Assembly (NCBI GenBank): GCA_030068075.1
Contig: CM057826.1
Location: 61,415,312 to 61,479,311 of the forward strand
From: Paguma larvata
Taxonomy: Eukaryota > Chordata > Mammalia > Carnivora > Viverridae
Reading direction: 5' to 3'
DNA length: 64,000 nt
Shown: positions 22,730 to 34,989 of the stretch, piece after piece
Position numbering within the stretch: the stretch's first letter is position 1
Layout of the letters: each line of letters opens with the position of its first letter
The notes under the pieces: model-generated
What the model saw: the letters and a program-made list of their open reading frames with translations, nothing else
Told to the model about the DNA's origin: nothing
Database searches by the model: none
Made by a program: the position numbers and the translations under genes

Positions 22730-23580
22730 TTTGTGTTTTAAAGAATTACAGATTTATAGAAAAGTTGTGAAAAAAAAAAGAACGTGACTTTACCATATGC
22801 CCAGATTTCCCTAAATGTATATATCATTTTTTTTCCTGAATCTTTTGAGAGTAAATTATAGACACATCCCTATAGCCCTAGATACTTTGGGGTGTGTTTT
22901 CCAAACACATACCCTTACAATAATCACGATACAGTCGTCAAAACCAGGAAATTAACACTGACATAGTGCTAAATCTAATCCACGGGCCTTATTCAAGTTT
23001 CATCAGTTTTCTCAACAGTGTTGTTCATAGAAATATGGTTTTCTAATTAGCACCCAAGACAGCATCACGCATGGATTTAGCTGTCTCCTGTCTTGACTCC
23101 CCTTTAATCTGGAGCAATTTCACAGTCTTTGTCTCCAATAATCCTGACATTTTGAGGTGTGCAGGCCATTTCTTTTGTGTAATATCCTCTATCGGAGTTT
23201 GTCTGATAAACTCTAGTCCACTCGTGACTTGATTCAAGCTACTAGATTTTGTGTGAGAAATACCCCAGAGGGGTGGTTATGTCCTTTTCAGTGCATTGTA
23301 TCAGGAGACACACAAATGTTCGTCTGTTAACAAGTCATGCTAACTTCGACCATTGCTGAATGTGGGGTCTGCCAGATCCTCCCCCGTAAGGAGTATCTGT
23401 TCTTCAATAGTTTGGTCAAAATTCCTCTAGAAACTTCGTGGCTTTTTTTTTTTTTTTCATGGAAGGGATGGTAGCTCTTTCAAAACTTTATATTTAGTTT
23501 AGTTAGATTTTAATCTCTTCTAAGATAAGATTTGACAAATCACACTTTCCTGGAAAATTGTTTATTTCATCTAAGTCTTA
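22730..23580 (-). mobile_element. Old L1 3' region (antisense)
   Basis: Antisense blocks such as TTTGAGAGTAAATTATAGAC, CCAGGAAATTAACACTGACA, CCCTTTAATCTGGAGCAATT and GTTTGTCTGATAAACTCTAG occur in the order of an old L1 3' part. No coding potential. Confidence 0.7.
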
Positions 23581-24535
23581 AATTGGTCTTTTTTAGGGAG
23601 TGGGCTACATACATGCTGCCCAGATAATTACAGCTGACAGGGCCTGCAGGGCTGGGGCTGAAGAGGCAAGCTGAGGACAACTCAGGAAGTCTGTCAACGC
23701 AGCAGCAGCCAGGACTCTCTGTTGAGAGTGACAGGTTCTGGGCTGGGGAGTAGCCTGCTCGGACAGGGGTGTGTAAACAGTGGACGTGTTGGTGGTGTGG
23801 CCGCTCCAGACCGTTATAAGCCCCAAAGTCAAGCGGACTTGCGAGGAGAGGTGTGCAGTACTCCGGGCGAGAGGCGCAGGAACATTCTAGTGACGGTCCC
23901 TTGAGTGGAAGAAAGAGGTGCGGCAAAGGCCCCTCCGGCATTCCCTTGCAAGGCCAGTCCACAAGGACACGCAGCTCGGTGGGAACTGCAGGCATCCGCA
24001 CCACGAGTTACGCTGGTAGAGTGCCGGGTTACAGCGGAGCCAGGCTCCATCGGAGCCAGAGTGTCACTCTCTAGTAGGAGGCTGGCTGGAACGGAGGCCC
24101 CGAGGTGGCAGAGAGTGGGTGTGGCCTCCCAAAGGGGAACTTGCTTCCTGGTGTTTTCTTGGTTGCAAATGACTCTGGGACTCAGCCGGTTCTCACCATC
24201 AGTGTCATTAACCATGCTAAAGCGCGGGGGCGCGCGGGGGCGCGCGCACGCGCCCCTCCCCCCCCCCACACACACACAGGAGGAAATAAATAGAACACTC
24301 GGGGGAGCAATCAAAGTTCGAATCTTTTTTTTTATTTCTTTCCTTGTACTGTTCCTTGTGGCATCCCTTCTGAGGCAGCGGTCATAATCCAATTATGACT
24401 GCTAACACTTATTGAGCACTTACTGTGTACTTGCCCTGTGCCAAACATTCATGCGTATTATTCATCTCATTGAATCGTAAAAAAAAAAACAAAACAAAAC
24501 AAAACAAAAAAAAAAAAACCTGTTATATGAGTATT
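23581..24535. other. Intergenic, GC-rich middle, no supported gene
   Basis: Several open frames of 60-187 codons overlap on both strands at 23567-24392. They lack similarity to known proteins and overlap one another, so they are treated as chance. It ends in an A-rich run with CAAAA repeats (24480-24520). Confidence 0.45.
24221..24278. repeat. Alternating CG/CA tract (Z-DNA prone)
   Basis: GCGCG and GGGGG blocks, then CGCGCGCACGCGCC, a C-run and CACACACACA. Alternating purine-pyrimidine of this kind favours left-handed DNA. Confidence 0.6.
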
Positions 24536-24539
24536 GCTC

Positions 24540-24850
24540 TCTGGGTTTTGAAGATGAGACAACCAAGGCTCAGCAAGAGAGCGCCTGAGCAGAAACAAAC
24601 TAGATCTACCCGACTCCAGACACCGATGCCTTCCAGAAAGGACGGCTCTTCCTTCCGTTTTTCCAGCATTTCTGATTCACAAGGACATAACAGTATCCTG
24701 TTTGATCGTCGCAGCAACACCCCACGAAACCATTGCCATGTTCCAGGAGGAGAGGGTAAGGCTTGGAGAGGGGCAGTGACTAACCTAGGGTCACACAGCA
24801 AGGAATGGAAGCAAGGTGTGTATCCAGCCTTCTAAGACAAGGGGCCTAAC
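24540..24850 (-). repeat. MIR SINE relic(s)
   Basis: TTTTGAAGATGAGACAACCA and TAACCTAGGGTCACACAGCA are two reverse-orientation MIR cores, so there are two relics or one rearranged copy. Confidence 0.65.
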
Positions 24851-25479
24851 CATCGAGGTGCCTTGCCCGCTTCTTTCCTAGGAGTTTCATTCCTGCCTGC
24901 CTTGATACGCATCTTTTATTTCTGATTCTGAATGACTAATCCCATAATATAGCCACTGAACTTACAGTAGAAAAGAGTCTAAAACTGACCACCGCCCCCA
25001 TACACACACACAAAATATACTACTGGTACATAACCCTTGGCATGCTTTAAAAAGAAATTTTCTTATGACTTGGTTCTAAAGCGCCTGTACACCAAAATTG
25101 CCGAAGTTCACAAAACTGCCTTAAAACGCTTTTGGAAGATGTGTTTCTTGCTCCTTAACAAGGCCCGGACTGAGGTAAGGAAGGTCGATTTTATTCATAA
25201 AGATCTTGAAATCTACGCCTTGAGCTTTTTAAGGATCGAGCTGAAAGCATAAAAAAGAAAAGTCATAGTTGAGGGGCCTTGCCTGGCTGGCCAAGACAGA
25301 TTCACCAGCTGCCTCTCCTGGCTCCTGTCAGCTCTGGCCACGGGGGACAGGCCACTACTGCCATTTCAGAGCAACTAATGAACCAGGAAGAAAGGAATTA
25401 CCCCTTCCTCGAGACTCACCACATGCCGGGGGCTGAGCTCAGCGCTTCGTGCATTTGAGAGGGTGCAGGGCAAACGGGC
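24851..25479. other. Intergenic, no supported gene
   Basis: A 71-codon lysine-rich frame at 25037-25252 has no recognised similarity. Nothing else is seen. Confidence 0.45.
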
Positions 25480-25705
25480 TAATCGCGCACGCTCTGGAAG
25501 CTGCTTGCCTGGGTTTGAAGCCCACATCCTCCTTCCTGGCTAGAGGCCTTGGTCAAGTCTCTTAACCTCCCTATGCCTCAGTGTCTCCTCTGTAAAACGA
25601 GGAGGGCATAGTACCTGCCTCGTTGGATCACGGCCAGTTAGTACGTGTCGAGCACTGGAAACAGCTCCCGGCACACAGTAAGGGGCTCCCTAAGCATCAA
25701 GAGTA
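25480..25705 (+). repeat. MIR SINE relic (long)
   Basis: From GGCTAGAGGCCTTGGTCAAG through CTCTGTAAAACGAGGAGGGC to GCACACAGTAAGGGGCTCCC, most of a MIR is present. Confidence 0.8.
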
Positions 25706-26075
25706 ATTATTACTACTGCCTTATTCAAGCCACACGTCCATCCTGTGACTTAGTTCTTGTCCTCTTCTGGGAGGTGAGGACACTGAGGCTCAGAGCAACA
25801 AGGTGACTATGGCTGGGGAAGCCTCTGGAAAAGTTGAATTTAGGCCAGCTTCATTCATTTTCTAGCTATTGGGCTCTGTACCCACATTGGCCCTCAAGAT
25901 TCACGCTCTTGCTGAATCATGTCCCACAAGTAGAAATTCAGAAGCGCCATCACCATCCACAGGACAGGACCGAAGGGCTGCTGACAACCAGACACACAAG
26001 AGCTGGGTCTTGTTCAATTCTGCTATGGCCTCTGAGTCTTGGCATTCTAGTGACGCTGTTCCCTCCATCAATCTA

Positions 26076-26216
26076 GCCACTCATCCATCCACTACCCACC
26101 CACCCAACCACTCACCCCCATCCATGCATCCATCTATCCACCCACCCATCCACCCATCCACTCACCCCCCCCATCCATATAACCATCTCTCCACCCACCC
26201 ACCCACCCACCCATCG
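26076..26216 (+). repeat. CCAT/CCAC simple repeat
   Basis: About 140 bases of imperfect CCAT and CCAC tetramers with C-runs. Confidence 0.95.
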
Positions 26217-28029
26217 ACAAATATTTACGGAGATTGTTCTCTTTGCCTCCTCCTGGTGAAACTGCCGACATCTTTATAATAATACCACGTTGAACTGCAG
26301 ACTGAATTCTGTACTAGGTGCTAGAGGGACATAAAAGGATTCTGACAGGTCTTACCACAAACATACACCTTTTATTTCAGCATCCAGAATACATTAATCT
26401 TCTATGTCTACCACGCCCCAACGGTGAAGGATTACTCATGAGACATTTATCAATCCTCATCCAAGGCAAATTGACTAGTTCTATCCATAGCCGACACATC
26501 CAACTTCACTCGCTTGAGATAGATAGTTTTCCCAATATTCAAGTGAAACCGCGCCAACCTCCCATCCTACTTATCGGGGACTGGTTTTCTGCCCTCCCAG
26601 GGTGACCCAGCGGGAGGTCGATTCAGTCTCAGGAGGCAGGTCCAGGTAGCCATCATCGAGAGTTCAGAAAACAAAATTCCCTGCTTGGCTTAACAGTCGG
26701 CCTTGGCCGCTGTGGCTGTCTCGCTTTGGTAGCCGATGGGGCCACACTAGTGTAGCTGTGACACAGGGTTCCTGACATCGGGGCCGTCTCTACCTGGGAC
26801 AGGCGTCCCCACAGCTGGGCCTCTGCTGCTTTCTCCAGATGCACAATAAGAAGGGCAAGAGAGAAGGGGGGATAAAGACCTCTCCCCAAGTGGTGGGAGT
26901 CAGCTCTGATGGCAGCGACAATCCTATACCGTCCAGAGCAAAGCTCCCCGGGGACTCAGTTCTCTCTAGACACACCCCACGTGCATGCTCTTCCATGCGT
27001 TTTTCATGATCCAGGGAGTCCGTGTTCGAAAAATCCAAGCATCACGTCATGTGCTCCGCCTAGCACTAGTCCTCTCTAAATCCTTAGGGGAGTGCATACG
27101 AAGAAGCAGGTGGGTCAGATCACTGAGCCCAATGGTCGCTCACAAGGCCAACGGGCTCATCCCAGCGCCAGAACCCTGGCTTGGTTTCTGCACACACCCC
27201 CTGCCTGGTCGAGAAGTCCCTCCCTCCGCCAGACCCCGGCCCATCTACCTCCTGCCCCATGATAACCGGCTGTTGGAAGGTCCATTCTCTTGACCCCTGT
27301 CTTCCTAAAGACCGATAACGGCCCCCGTCCCCCAGTCCGAGATACCCAGTCACCGTCCTGTATTCTTTTCCAAATTTTCCACCGCCTTATTTTCTGAGAG
27401 CCTCCCCTTCTTGCCTGGGAAGCATTATCATGCAGCGGGCCAGAAGTGGGAGGGAGACTCTGCGGGCTGTGGGTAGCTTTCATGGGCTTGTTCTGATGGT
27501 TACAGGAGGAAACGGATGCAAAGATGCCCAGCGTGAGGGCCTGCCACCTAGACGCCAATGAACTTCAGCTCTCTTCCCTCTGCCTCAGAATACTTCATTT
27601 TCTTTCTTTGAAACTAAAACTTCTTTTCTAATTGCCCCCGACTTCAAATGTCACAGTCTTTAGCCCATACCCTATTACGAATCCATTCCTGCCTGGGGCC
27701 TCCCACATTCCTTTTGTTCATGTTAAAGCTGACTTTTTCTTTTCACCTGTATCAGCCTTGCCGCCTCCTACACTGATTAGTTCAGCGAGATTGAAAAAGA
27801 GGACGGGTTCTTCCTCCGTAAAACTCCCATTAATCAATCAACCCAGAACCACGGCAACCGGCACAGTGGCAGTGGGAAGAGCAGTGGTGTCCCGGTCGGT
27901 CCTGGGACCTGGCACTTCAGAGCAGAAAGATCTCATGCCAGTGATTTTAACTTTATGTGCCTCGATTGGCCCATCTGTAGTACCATCACTCACAAGGTTG
28001 TTGAGAAATCTGCAAATAGCCTGAAAAGA
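26217..28029. other. Intergenic, no supported gene
   Basis: Short frames only. A diverged old-repeat trace at 26310-26350 (GTACTAGGTGCTAGAGGGAC) and a MIR-like trace at 27890-28020 are possible. No exon-like structure was recognised. Confidence 0.45.
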
Positions 28030-28251
28030 GGGGCATCCAGGTGACTCAGTTGGTTAAGCGTCTGACTCTTGATTTGGGGTCAGGGCACGATCTCACGGTT
28101 TGTGAGTTCAAGCCCCGCGTCAGGCTCTGCACTGCCAGTGCGGAACCTGCTTGGGATTCTCCCTCTCTTTCTCTCTTTGCCCCTCTCACACACACTCCCT
28201 CTCTCGAAATAAATAAATAAATAAACTTTAAAAAAAAAAAAAAAAAAAAAA
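28030..28251 (+). mobile_element. Feliform SINE with long A-tail
   Basis: Starts GGGGCATCCAGGTGACTCAG; ends in AAATAAATAAATAAATAAAC followed by about 22 A. Confidence 0.95.
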
Positions 28252-28419
28252 CACCTGAAAGGTCTCCAGGGCAAAATTTGACTTCTAGGTGCAACGCAAC
28301 ATGAACTTACTGCGCCTGGACGGACAGACCTGGTTCTGAATCTGTTTGTGCCACTCAGCCTATTTTTCTGTGTAGGATATACAGAACACGCCATCCGACA
28401 AGAGTAGAATACACATTCT

Positions 28420-29640
28420 TCTCAAGCTCGCGTGGAACATTCACGAAGGTAGACTGTTCCCTAGCCCACAGACCAGAACACCCCGCTGGAAATTTTTAAA
28501 GAATAGAAGCATACCAAGTACACTCTCGGACCACCATACAATTACACCAGAAATCCAGAACAGAAAGACAGCTCCCAGATATTTGTAAATTCAACGGGTC
28601 AAAGGAGTCTCAAGCAGAATTAAAAGTATTTCGAACTAGATGAAAAGGAAAGCGCAATTATCAAAATGTGTGGGATGCAGCGAACACAGTTCTCCTGGGG
28701 AGATTTATAACATTAAATGCATACACTAGAAGAAGAAAAAAAAGGAAAGATCTAAATCAGTATCCTAAGCTTCCACCTTAAGAAACTAGAGAACCATAAG
28801 TAACATGAGCCTACAGTAAACAAAAGGAAAGAAATAACAACAGAGAGAGAGCAGAAATCAATGCCAATGACGTCGAAAACAGAAACGTTAAGGAACATCA
28901 ACAAAACCCAAAAGCGATTCTTGAAAGGACCAGTAAAATTGATTTAAAAAATGGATAAACCAAAAGAAAAAGAGAAGACACAAATTGCAATATGAGAAAT
29001 GAAAAAAAGTTCATCACGACTGATTCCACAGACATTAAGAGGATAACAAATGACCAACTCTGCCCCAGATGTGACAACCGAGATGAAATGGACCGATTTC
29101 TGGAAAGACACAAACTCACACGGCCCTGAAAATCCCTTTATCTGTTAAAGAAATCAAATCAATAGTTAATAACCTTCCAAAAAAGAAAGCACTAGGCCCA
29201 GATGGTTTCACTACTAAATTTCATTCAATATTTAAAGGAGAAGTAATGCCAATTCCCTACGCTCTCTTCCAGAATATAGAAGGAGAGAAAATCTTTCCCG
29301 ACTCGTTCTATGAATTTTATGAGCAATTGCATCCCCAGGTAATAATCCAATTGACCCAAAAATGTATATCTACACCTAAACTTCCATGCAAATATTTATA
29401 GCAGCTTTTTTTTTTCATAATTGCCCCAAACTGGAAGCAACCGAGAATCTTTCTGTAAGCGAAAGAAGCCAGTCTGGAATGGCCATATAAACTGTACGAT
29501 CCCACGTATGTGATATTCTGGAAAAGGCGAAACTAGAGAGAAAGTAAACAGATTGGTGGTTACCAACAGCTTGGCAGGGGGAGGGCTGAATAAGCAAAGC
29601 AGAGGAGGTCACTTTAAGAACTTTAAAACTATTGTGTATG
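28420..29640 (+). mobile_element. Old L1 (ORF2 reverse transcriptase region and 3' end), decayed
   Basis: Sense ORF2 blocks include CTCGGACCACCATACAATTA, GATTTATAACATTAAATGCA, CTAGGCCCAGATGGTTTCAC (the conserved GPDGFT of the reverse transcriptase) and, after a deletion near 29320, the L1 3' block ATTTATAGCAGC through GATTGGTGGTTACCAACAGC. There are many stops. Confidence 0.8.
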
Positions 29641-29726
29641 GTTCCGGGATGCCAGATACAAGCCAAGATGCAGTTTTCAAATCCCTTTGAACAGCACAAA
29701 GAATCCATCTTCCTGTATGGAATTTT

Positions 29727-29842
29727 TTTTTTAATGTTTATTTATTTTTTTTAGTAATTTCTACACCCGATACGGGTCTTGAACTGATGACCCTGCGATC
29801 GAGAGTCGCACGCTCCTCCCACTCAGCCAGCCGGGTGCCCCC
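29727..29842 (-). mobile_element. Short tRNA-derived carnivore SINE
   Basis: Reverse copy from TTTAATGTTTATTTATTTTT to CAGCCAGCCGGGTGCCCC. TGTATGGAA.TTT-type repeats flank it. Confidence 0.88.
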
Positions 29843-30395
29843 AGTGTATGGAACTTTAAAAAAAAAAAAAATCCAAGGTGAGGTCAGAGGATTCCAGAAT
29901 GGAATGCAGACTGTGCTGTAAGAATGTCACTGGAGAGTCAGTGTCTGAGATAACCTCATGGAAGGGGGCGGGGAACGAAAAAGGGCTGACCTGGGTGACT
30001 TCGGAAACGAGGAGAGAAAAAACAGGCTGTTTCTAAATAAGGGAGAGTCTCTAAAAATCCCTCGCCAATACCCCTCAAGAGTGTCAGGTCATCGAACACA
30101 GGGAGTGGGTGAGAGGCTGTCACATCCAAGAGGACATGGTGACCACATGTCACATGGTACCCCGGCCGGGATTGTGGAAGAGGAAATGGACATTTGGTAA
30201 AAACTAAAGAAATCTGAATAAGCTGCGGACTTCGGTAAATAAGAATATATCACCATTAGTTCATTCATTGTAATCGTACTAGCGCGAGACATTAACAACA
30301 GGGAAACAGGGCGTGGGGTGCCTGGGAACTCTCTGTACTATCTGCAATTTCTCTATAAATCGAAAACGATTTTAAACCACATTTTTTCAGGATTT
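29843..30395. other. Intergenic, no gene
   Basis: No recognised element; the 30280-30390 part resembles an L1 3' tail (CTGCAATTTCTCTATAAATC). Confidence 0.4.
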
Positions 30396-30595
30396 CTTTT
30401 TTTTTTTTAATGTTCATTTTTGAGAGAGGGAGAGAAAGAGAGAGAGAGTGCCTGAGCAGGAGAGGAGTAGAGAATCTGAGGCCGGCTCTGTCCTGACGGC
30501 CGAGAGCCTGACGTGGGGCTCCAACCCACGAACTGTGAGACCGTGACCTGAACTCAAGTCGGACGCTTCACAGACTGAGCCACCCAGGCACCCCC
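30396..30595 (-). mobile_element. Feliform SINE
   Basis: Reverse copy from TTTTAATGTTCATTTTTGAG to GAGCCACCCAGGCACCCCC. Confidence 0.94.
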
Positions 30596-32399
30596 AGTTT
30601 TTAGTTCTTAAAAAGCGAGATGCCGGTACTTATTGCTTGACAAACCTCAAACTCGGTCCTCCGCCAGCTCTCCCCTCCTCCTCCATCCCTTCCCTCCTCC
30701 CACCCCCTACCTCCTCTGGAATTTGGAATCTCTGTCAAATGCACAGCCACCTGTAGTTTGATCCTGGTCGGGGCGGGGGCAGAAAAACCAGAGGAATGAA
30801 GCCGACCACCTCCTCCTCACTGCTCCGTACTGTGAAGCCAGAGGAAGCCAGAGCAGAAGTCATGTGACTTGTAACCTCGGTCTCCCCGAGGAAATCAGCC
30901 ATTAACATGAACCGATTCTCTGACCAGGTCCCCAAAGACCCTCTCCCATACAAACCTTGTGCCCGAAATAACTTAGCGTCTCGCTTTGACGACCACAGTC
31001 CACATTTGAAGATGAGCCGCTGCCCCTGATCAGTATCTAACCTCGGCCTCCCCGGCGCACCTGACTTGCTGTTTTCGCTCTCACGGGTCATCGAAGCTGA
31101 GTCTTCGTACTTCAATTTCTTCCTCCTCTTGGAATACAAGATCAAAAACGCAAGGCTGTGTTTTCCTTCAATCCTGCCCTAAACGCTTTTATCCTCAAAC
31201 TTTGCATTTACCACCTGAAGCTTTCATATCTATTCTCTGGAACCGTCTGAAATGAGCCTGTGGGAGCATTTAACATAAAAATATCACTAAAACATTTAAT
31301 ATCTGTGTCAATGATGAGAAAAATAGAATTTGAAAGTCTCCCCAAAGGTTAAGCCTGAGAACAATCCCTTGGGGGTGTTTTTTGGTTTCGAAATGATCCG
31401 GAGTGGTTTGTCTCATCCTTGTGGAGTGCATTTTAGAAGAGGCCCTAAAACGTTTTTGCGCGGACAACCTAGCCGGAGAGCGAGAGACTTCGGCAGGAAG
31501 AGCGGCAGGGGCCTGACCGGCCAGGGGTCCCTAGCCCTCTGAACTTCACAAAAGCGCCCAGAACTCTGTGAGATCGGCGGGGGGGGTGGGAGGAGGGGGA
31601 GCACTGGTTCAAAATACGACAAAATAACTGCAAGATGGAAATTACGAATAAGTTCCAAACCACATTAAAAAATCCTATCGTTTTTGCAGCAGTAAAATTA
31701 TATTTAAGAGGATATGAGAGCTGGTTTATATGTCTGATGTGATGCAAAGGTTTGAAACAGTCCAGACCCCTGAAAAGGGCTACGTTTTGTCAGCTCCCAG
31801 GACTTCAGATGGGTTCTCGCTCGTGCCCCACAAGCTGGGGTTTCATTATTTCCCGAAAGCCAAACAGAGAAAACGCTTTAGCCTCTCAAAAGGCCACACG
31901 TCCTAGTGTTTTCTAAACGAGATGCGTTTGCTTCACAAGATGATTCCAAATACGGGCTCGGGGGAAGTTCAGTGAACAAGGAGATTTGTGTGGAAAAGAC
32001 CCCCGCGTAGCGGAGGAGGGTCATGTCCGGAGATCGGGGTGGGGGGGCAGTGGGAAGGAAGGGGCTTTGGAAGCGACAGGTGGGTGCGCCCACTCCGCCC
32101 CGGCCCCAGAGCTTCCACGAACCGGTCCAGAACCTCGCCCAGCCTCGGCCAGATGGGGCTCTGCCCGGCAGTCCAGAAATGTTCACACGTAAGCGCAGAA
32201 GGTGGTCAATGACCATTCATTCTTCCAAGGACACACCCAAGCCTCCCCTTCTGCCCCCAGCAGCCGCCCCTGGATCTCAACACGCCTCCCGCCGGCTCAG
32301 CCTATTTCTCTAAAAGATCGTTTAACTCCGGGCACAATACACATAACCATAAGCTTCTTATAAAAACCAAGAAATATACAAAGTGAACCATTGAAAGCT
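30596..32399. other. Intergenic, SINE-free, no supported gene
   Basis: Frames up to 136 codons are present on both strands without recognisable products. A G-run lies at 31578-31602. The 31980-32290 part is GC-rich but not a clear CpG island with a gene start. Confidence 0.4.
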
Positions 32400-32890
32400 G
32401 CCCCCCCCCGCCCCCCGCCTTGGCTCTCCCCAGCGCTCACTCTTCTCCCTAGAGATACTACTGTTTGTACCAGGGTGGGCATTTCCCCACGTCTTTTTCC
32501 ATGATGTTACATAAGAACTCTAGAATTCTGTACTGTTTTAAATACAAGGGATCGTATTATCCATATAATTTTGTAACTTGCTTTTCCCTTCCTGAAATCC
32601 TTCTGTAATAGCGCAGATTACACACGACATATTACTTTCTTTTTAATTACCACGTACCACGGACATCCTACGTCTTTGTTACGCGTTCCCCTCCTACCGG
32701 ACACTTCGGTTGTCTTCAGCGGGCTCTTACGAGCAAGGGCGCTTCCTTGACACGGGCCTCCCTGAGCACACAGGTAAGGACGCGTGTAAGCCAGACCCCT
32801 AGAAGTGAAACCGTTAGATCAGATTGTGTGCGTGTCGTAAGTTTGGTCGCTACTGTCAACTTTCCCTTCCGGTTCGCCAGATCAGTTCAC
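32400..32890 (-). mobile_element. Old L1 3' region (antisense)
   Basis: GTAACTTGCTTTTCCCTTCC, then CTAGAAGTGAAACCGTTAGA and the following CTGTCAACTTTCCC follow the order of antisense old L1 sequence. Diverged. Confidence 0.55.
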
Positions 32891-33670
32891 ACGCCTGTGA
32901 GCAGAGCAGGACACCGCCTGTGTGCCACCCTAGCCCAGAGGTTCTGCTACCCTGAAGATGGAGCCCCGTCCCCGTGCAATGTTCTAAATTGCATGAGCCA
33001 ACAAATAAGCCTTAATTTCAATATGGAGGCAATGGATTCTTACTTAAAATGGCATTAAAATTTGCTTTGGCCTTGAAAGTATTAGGACCAAGCTTTTTGG
33101 ACAAACTGTCATCTTATTGCCCCTGGTCCCCTCTCAGAGTAGAGCCCCTTTAATCCTCCCCTGTAACAGAAGTGCTGTATTATGGTGACCCTGCCATCAC
33201 GCCAGGAAAAACCCCCAGCTGTGTCGGCAGAATTAACAGGACGCTCCCTCCTGCCCCCCCGCACCCCCCCCCAGCTTAACAGTCAACAGCAATGCGTGTT
33301 AAAGCAGCATCTCACAAATGGGACTGGGCATTATCTAAATTACAGTCAACATGTTTATAATGCTAAGTACATCTGACCTAAAAACTCCGTCTCCAAACAG
33401 CATGCGTGTGGCTAGATAATCTCGGAACGCGTTGGTGACATTTGGTTGACATTTCCTCTCCCGTGTGAAAGGGCTGGGCACCCCCTCTCCATGCACATTG
33501 ATTCGAGAGAGAGCCCTGATTTGCCATTTAAATACCGTTCCAATCGTTTTTTCTGCGCTTGTGTCCTTGACGGAGAAACCAGAGATCAGCCCTTAGAACT
33601 TTGGCAGGCTCGACCCTTAAGTAAAAATGAAGGCACGCGTGTAAGCAGGTACCTAAGCCTTTTCATAAAG
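32891..33670. other. Intergenic, repeat-poor
   Basis: No gene. AT-rich repeat-poor sequence at 33000-33110 and 33290-33380 could be conserved non-coding DNA; this cannot be judged from one species. Confidence 0.4.
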
Positions 33671-33904
33671 TTCTTCATTCATTTAAAAAGTATATTCGCT
33701 CGGGCGCCTCTCCTGTGTGCCAGGCTGTGCTGGGCACGGAGAACAGGGGGTTGGAAAGCACACGGTCTGGGGCTCCAGGAGCTCCCCTGAGAAACAGGAG
33801 GCATGACAGCACACGACAGAACGCGTGCCCCGCGGCAGGACACCAGCCTGGGGATGGAAGGGCCGGAGAAGGATTCCCAGTAAGGCTGACACCTGAGATG
33901 TGGT

Positions 33905-34013
33905 GTGCCCACCGCACAGACTGGCTGTGAGGACGGAACGAGACAAGGAGTGGACAGCGCCTGGCGTGATGCGGGCAGGTGGTACCTGGCACCCGATAGA
34001 ACGAAGCTATTGG
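33905..34013. repeat. 109-bp direct duplication, copy 1
   Basis: Begins GTGCCCACCGCACAGACTGG and ends GAACGAAGCTATTGG. It differs from copy 2 at three of 109 positions. It sits outside the MIR context that explains copy 2, so it is likely the derived copy. Confidence 0.97.
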
Positions 34014-34239
34014 TTCAAATGGAACAAGACGACAGGAGAAAGGAAGGGTGTCCCCGCCGGAGGAAGAGCAAAGGGGGGCCGGCAGAGTCTATTCGAGAGC
34101 AGTAAACAGAGGTGCTTGGGCGGCAGGGAGGGTGTGGAGGGGCTTGTGGATGCCCAAAAATTAACCACCAGACTGCCTGGTTATCTCTCCAGATGCACTG
34201 AAGGGGGCTCCTGCGGAGGGTGGAGACCACCCCGAAGCA

Positions 34240-34372
34240 ATGGATTGGACAGCCTGTGGGGCCCGGATTCCACCCTGCCCCCATCACTTACTAGCTGCGT
34301 GACTTTGGACACACTGCACGCCCTCTCTGAACACTTGCTACTTTGACCTGTAAAGTGGGGATGATGATAATG
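34240..34372 (+). repeat. MIR SINE relic leading into duplication copy 2
   Basis: TTACTAGCTGCGTGACTTTG and CCTGTAAAGTGGGGATGATG form a MIR core and continue into the second duplication copy. Confidence 0.75.
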
Positions 34373-34481
34373 GTGCCCACCGCACAGAACGGCTGTGAGG
34401 ACGGAACGAGACAAGGAGTGGACAGCGCCTGGCGTGATGCGGGCAGGTGGTACCTGGCACCCGATAGAACAAAGCTATTGG
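34373..34481. repeat. 109-bp direct duplication, copy 2
   Basis: Begins GTGCCCACCGCACAGAACGG and ends GAACAAAGCTATTGG, 468 bases after copy 1. It continues the MIR at 34240-34372 (TGTGAGGACGGAACGAGACA is MIR 3' sequence). Confidence 0.97.
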
Positions 34482-34989
34482 CACCACCTGGGAGAAAACG
34501 TGTTCTTTCTTCATACATTTTACTTTTAAAACATTCTTTGGTGATGGCTTCTCTGGCTCTGCGTCTCCACTTCAAACTCTTCAAAGACGGGGAAAGTGTC
34601 AGGTTCATTTCTAGCATCCAGTCCATGATGGATAGCACTCAAACAAGGTCACCAATTGCAAGTAGCATCACATTACATACAAAACGCACTTGGCGTGTGT
34701 GTGTGTATGCGTGTGTACCCAATGACCCTATACGAACATGTCAGACACCAGGGAACTGCAAGCCTCAGAGACCACATGGACATGAGACACCAAAGACATT
34801 AGAGAGAGACGAGCAGACCTACACATTGTACCGACCACCCCCCCCACCCCCAGAAATAAACTTCACTAAACGTGTGACTCCAACATGCTGTTTCGACTTG
34901 TTCATTCTTGCATTCGACAAAGGCTGTATGGGCAAATCCTGTAAGCCAGACGGTGAGCTGGGTGCTTAGAAATGTTTAGAGAAAGGGGA
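34482..34989. other. Intergenic, no supported gene
   Basis: A 208-codon plus frame at 34343-34969 begins in the duplication and MIR and is not similar to any known protein. A TG run lies at 34696-34715. Confidence 0.45.

Noticed and set aside
23567..24392. Minus frames of 145 and 187 codons with plus-strand counterparts
   Set aside because: They overlap each other, have no protein similarity that I recognise and no exon signals.
34343..34969. 208-codon plus frame
   Set aside because: It begins inside the MIR and 109-base duplication and resembles no protein.
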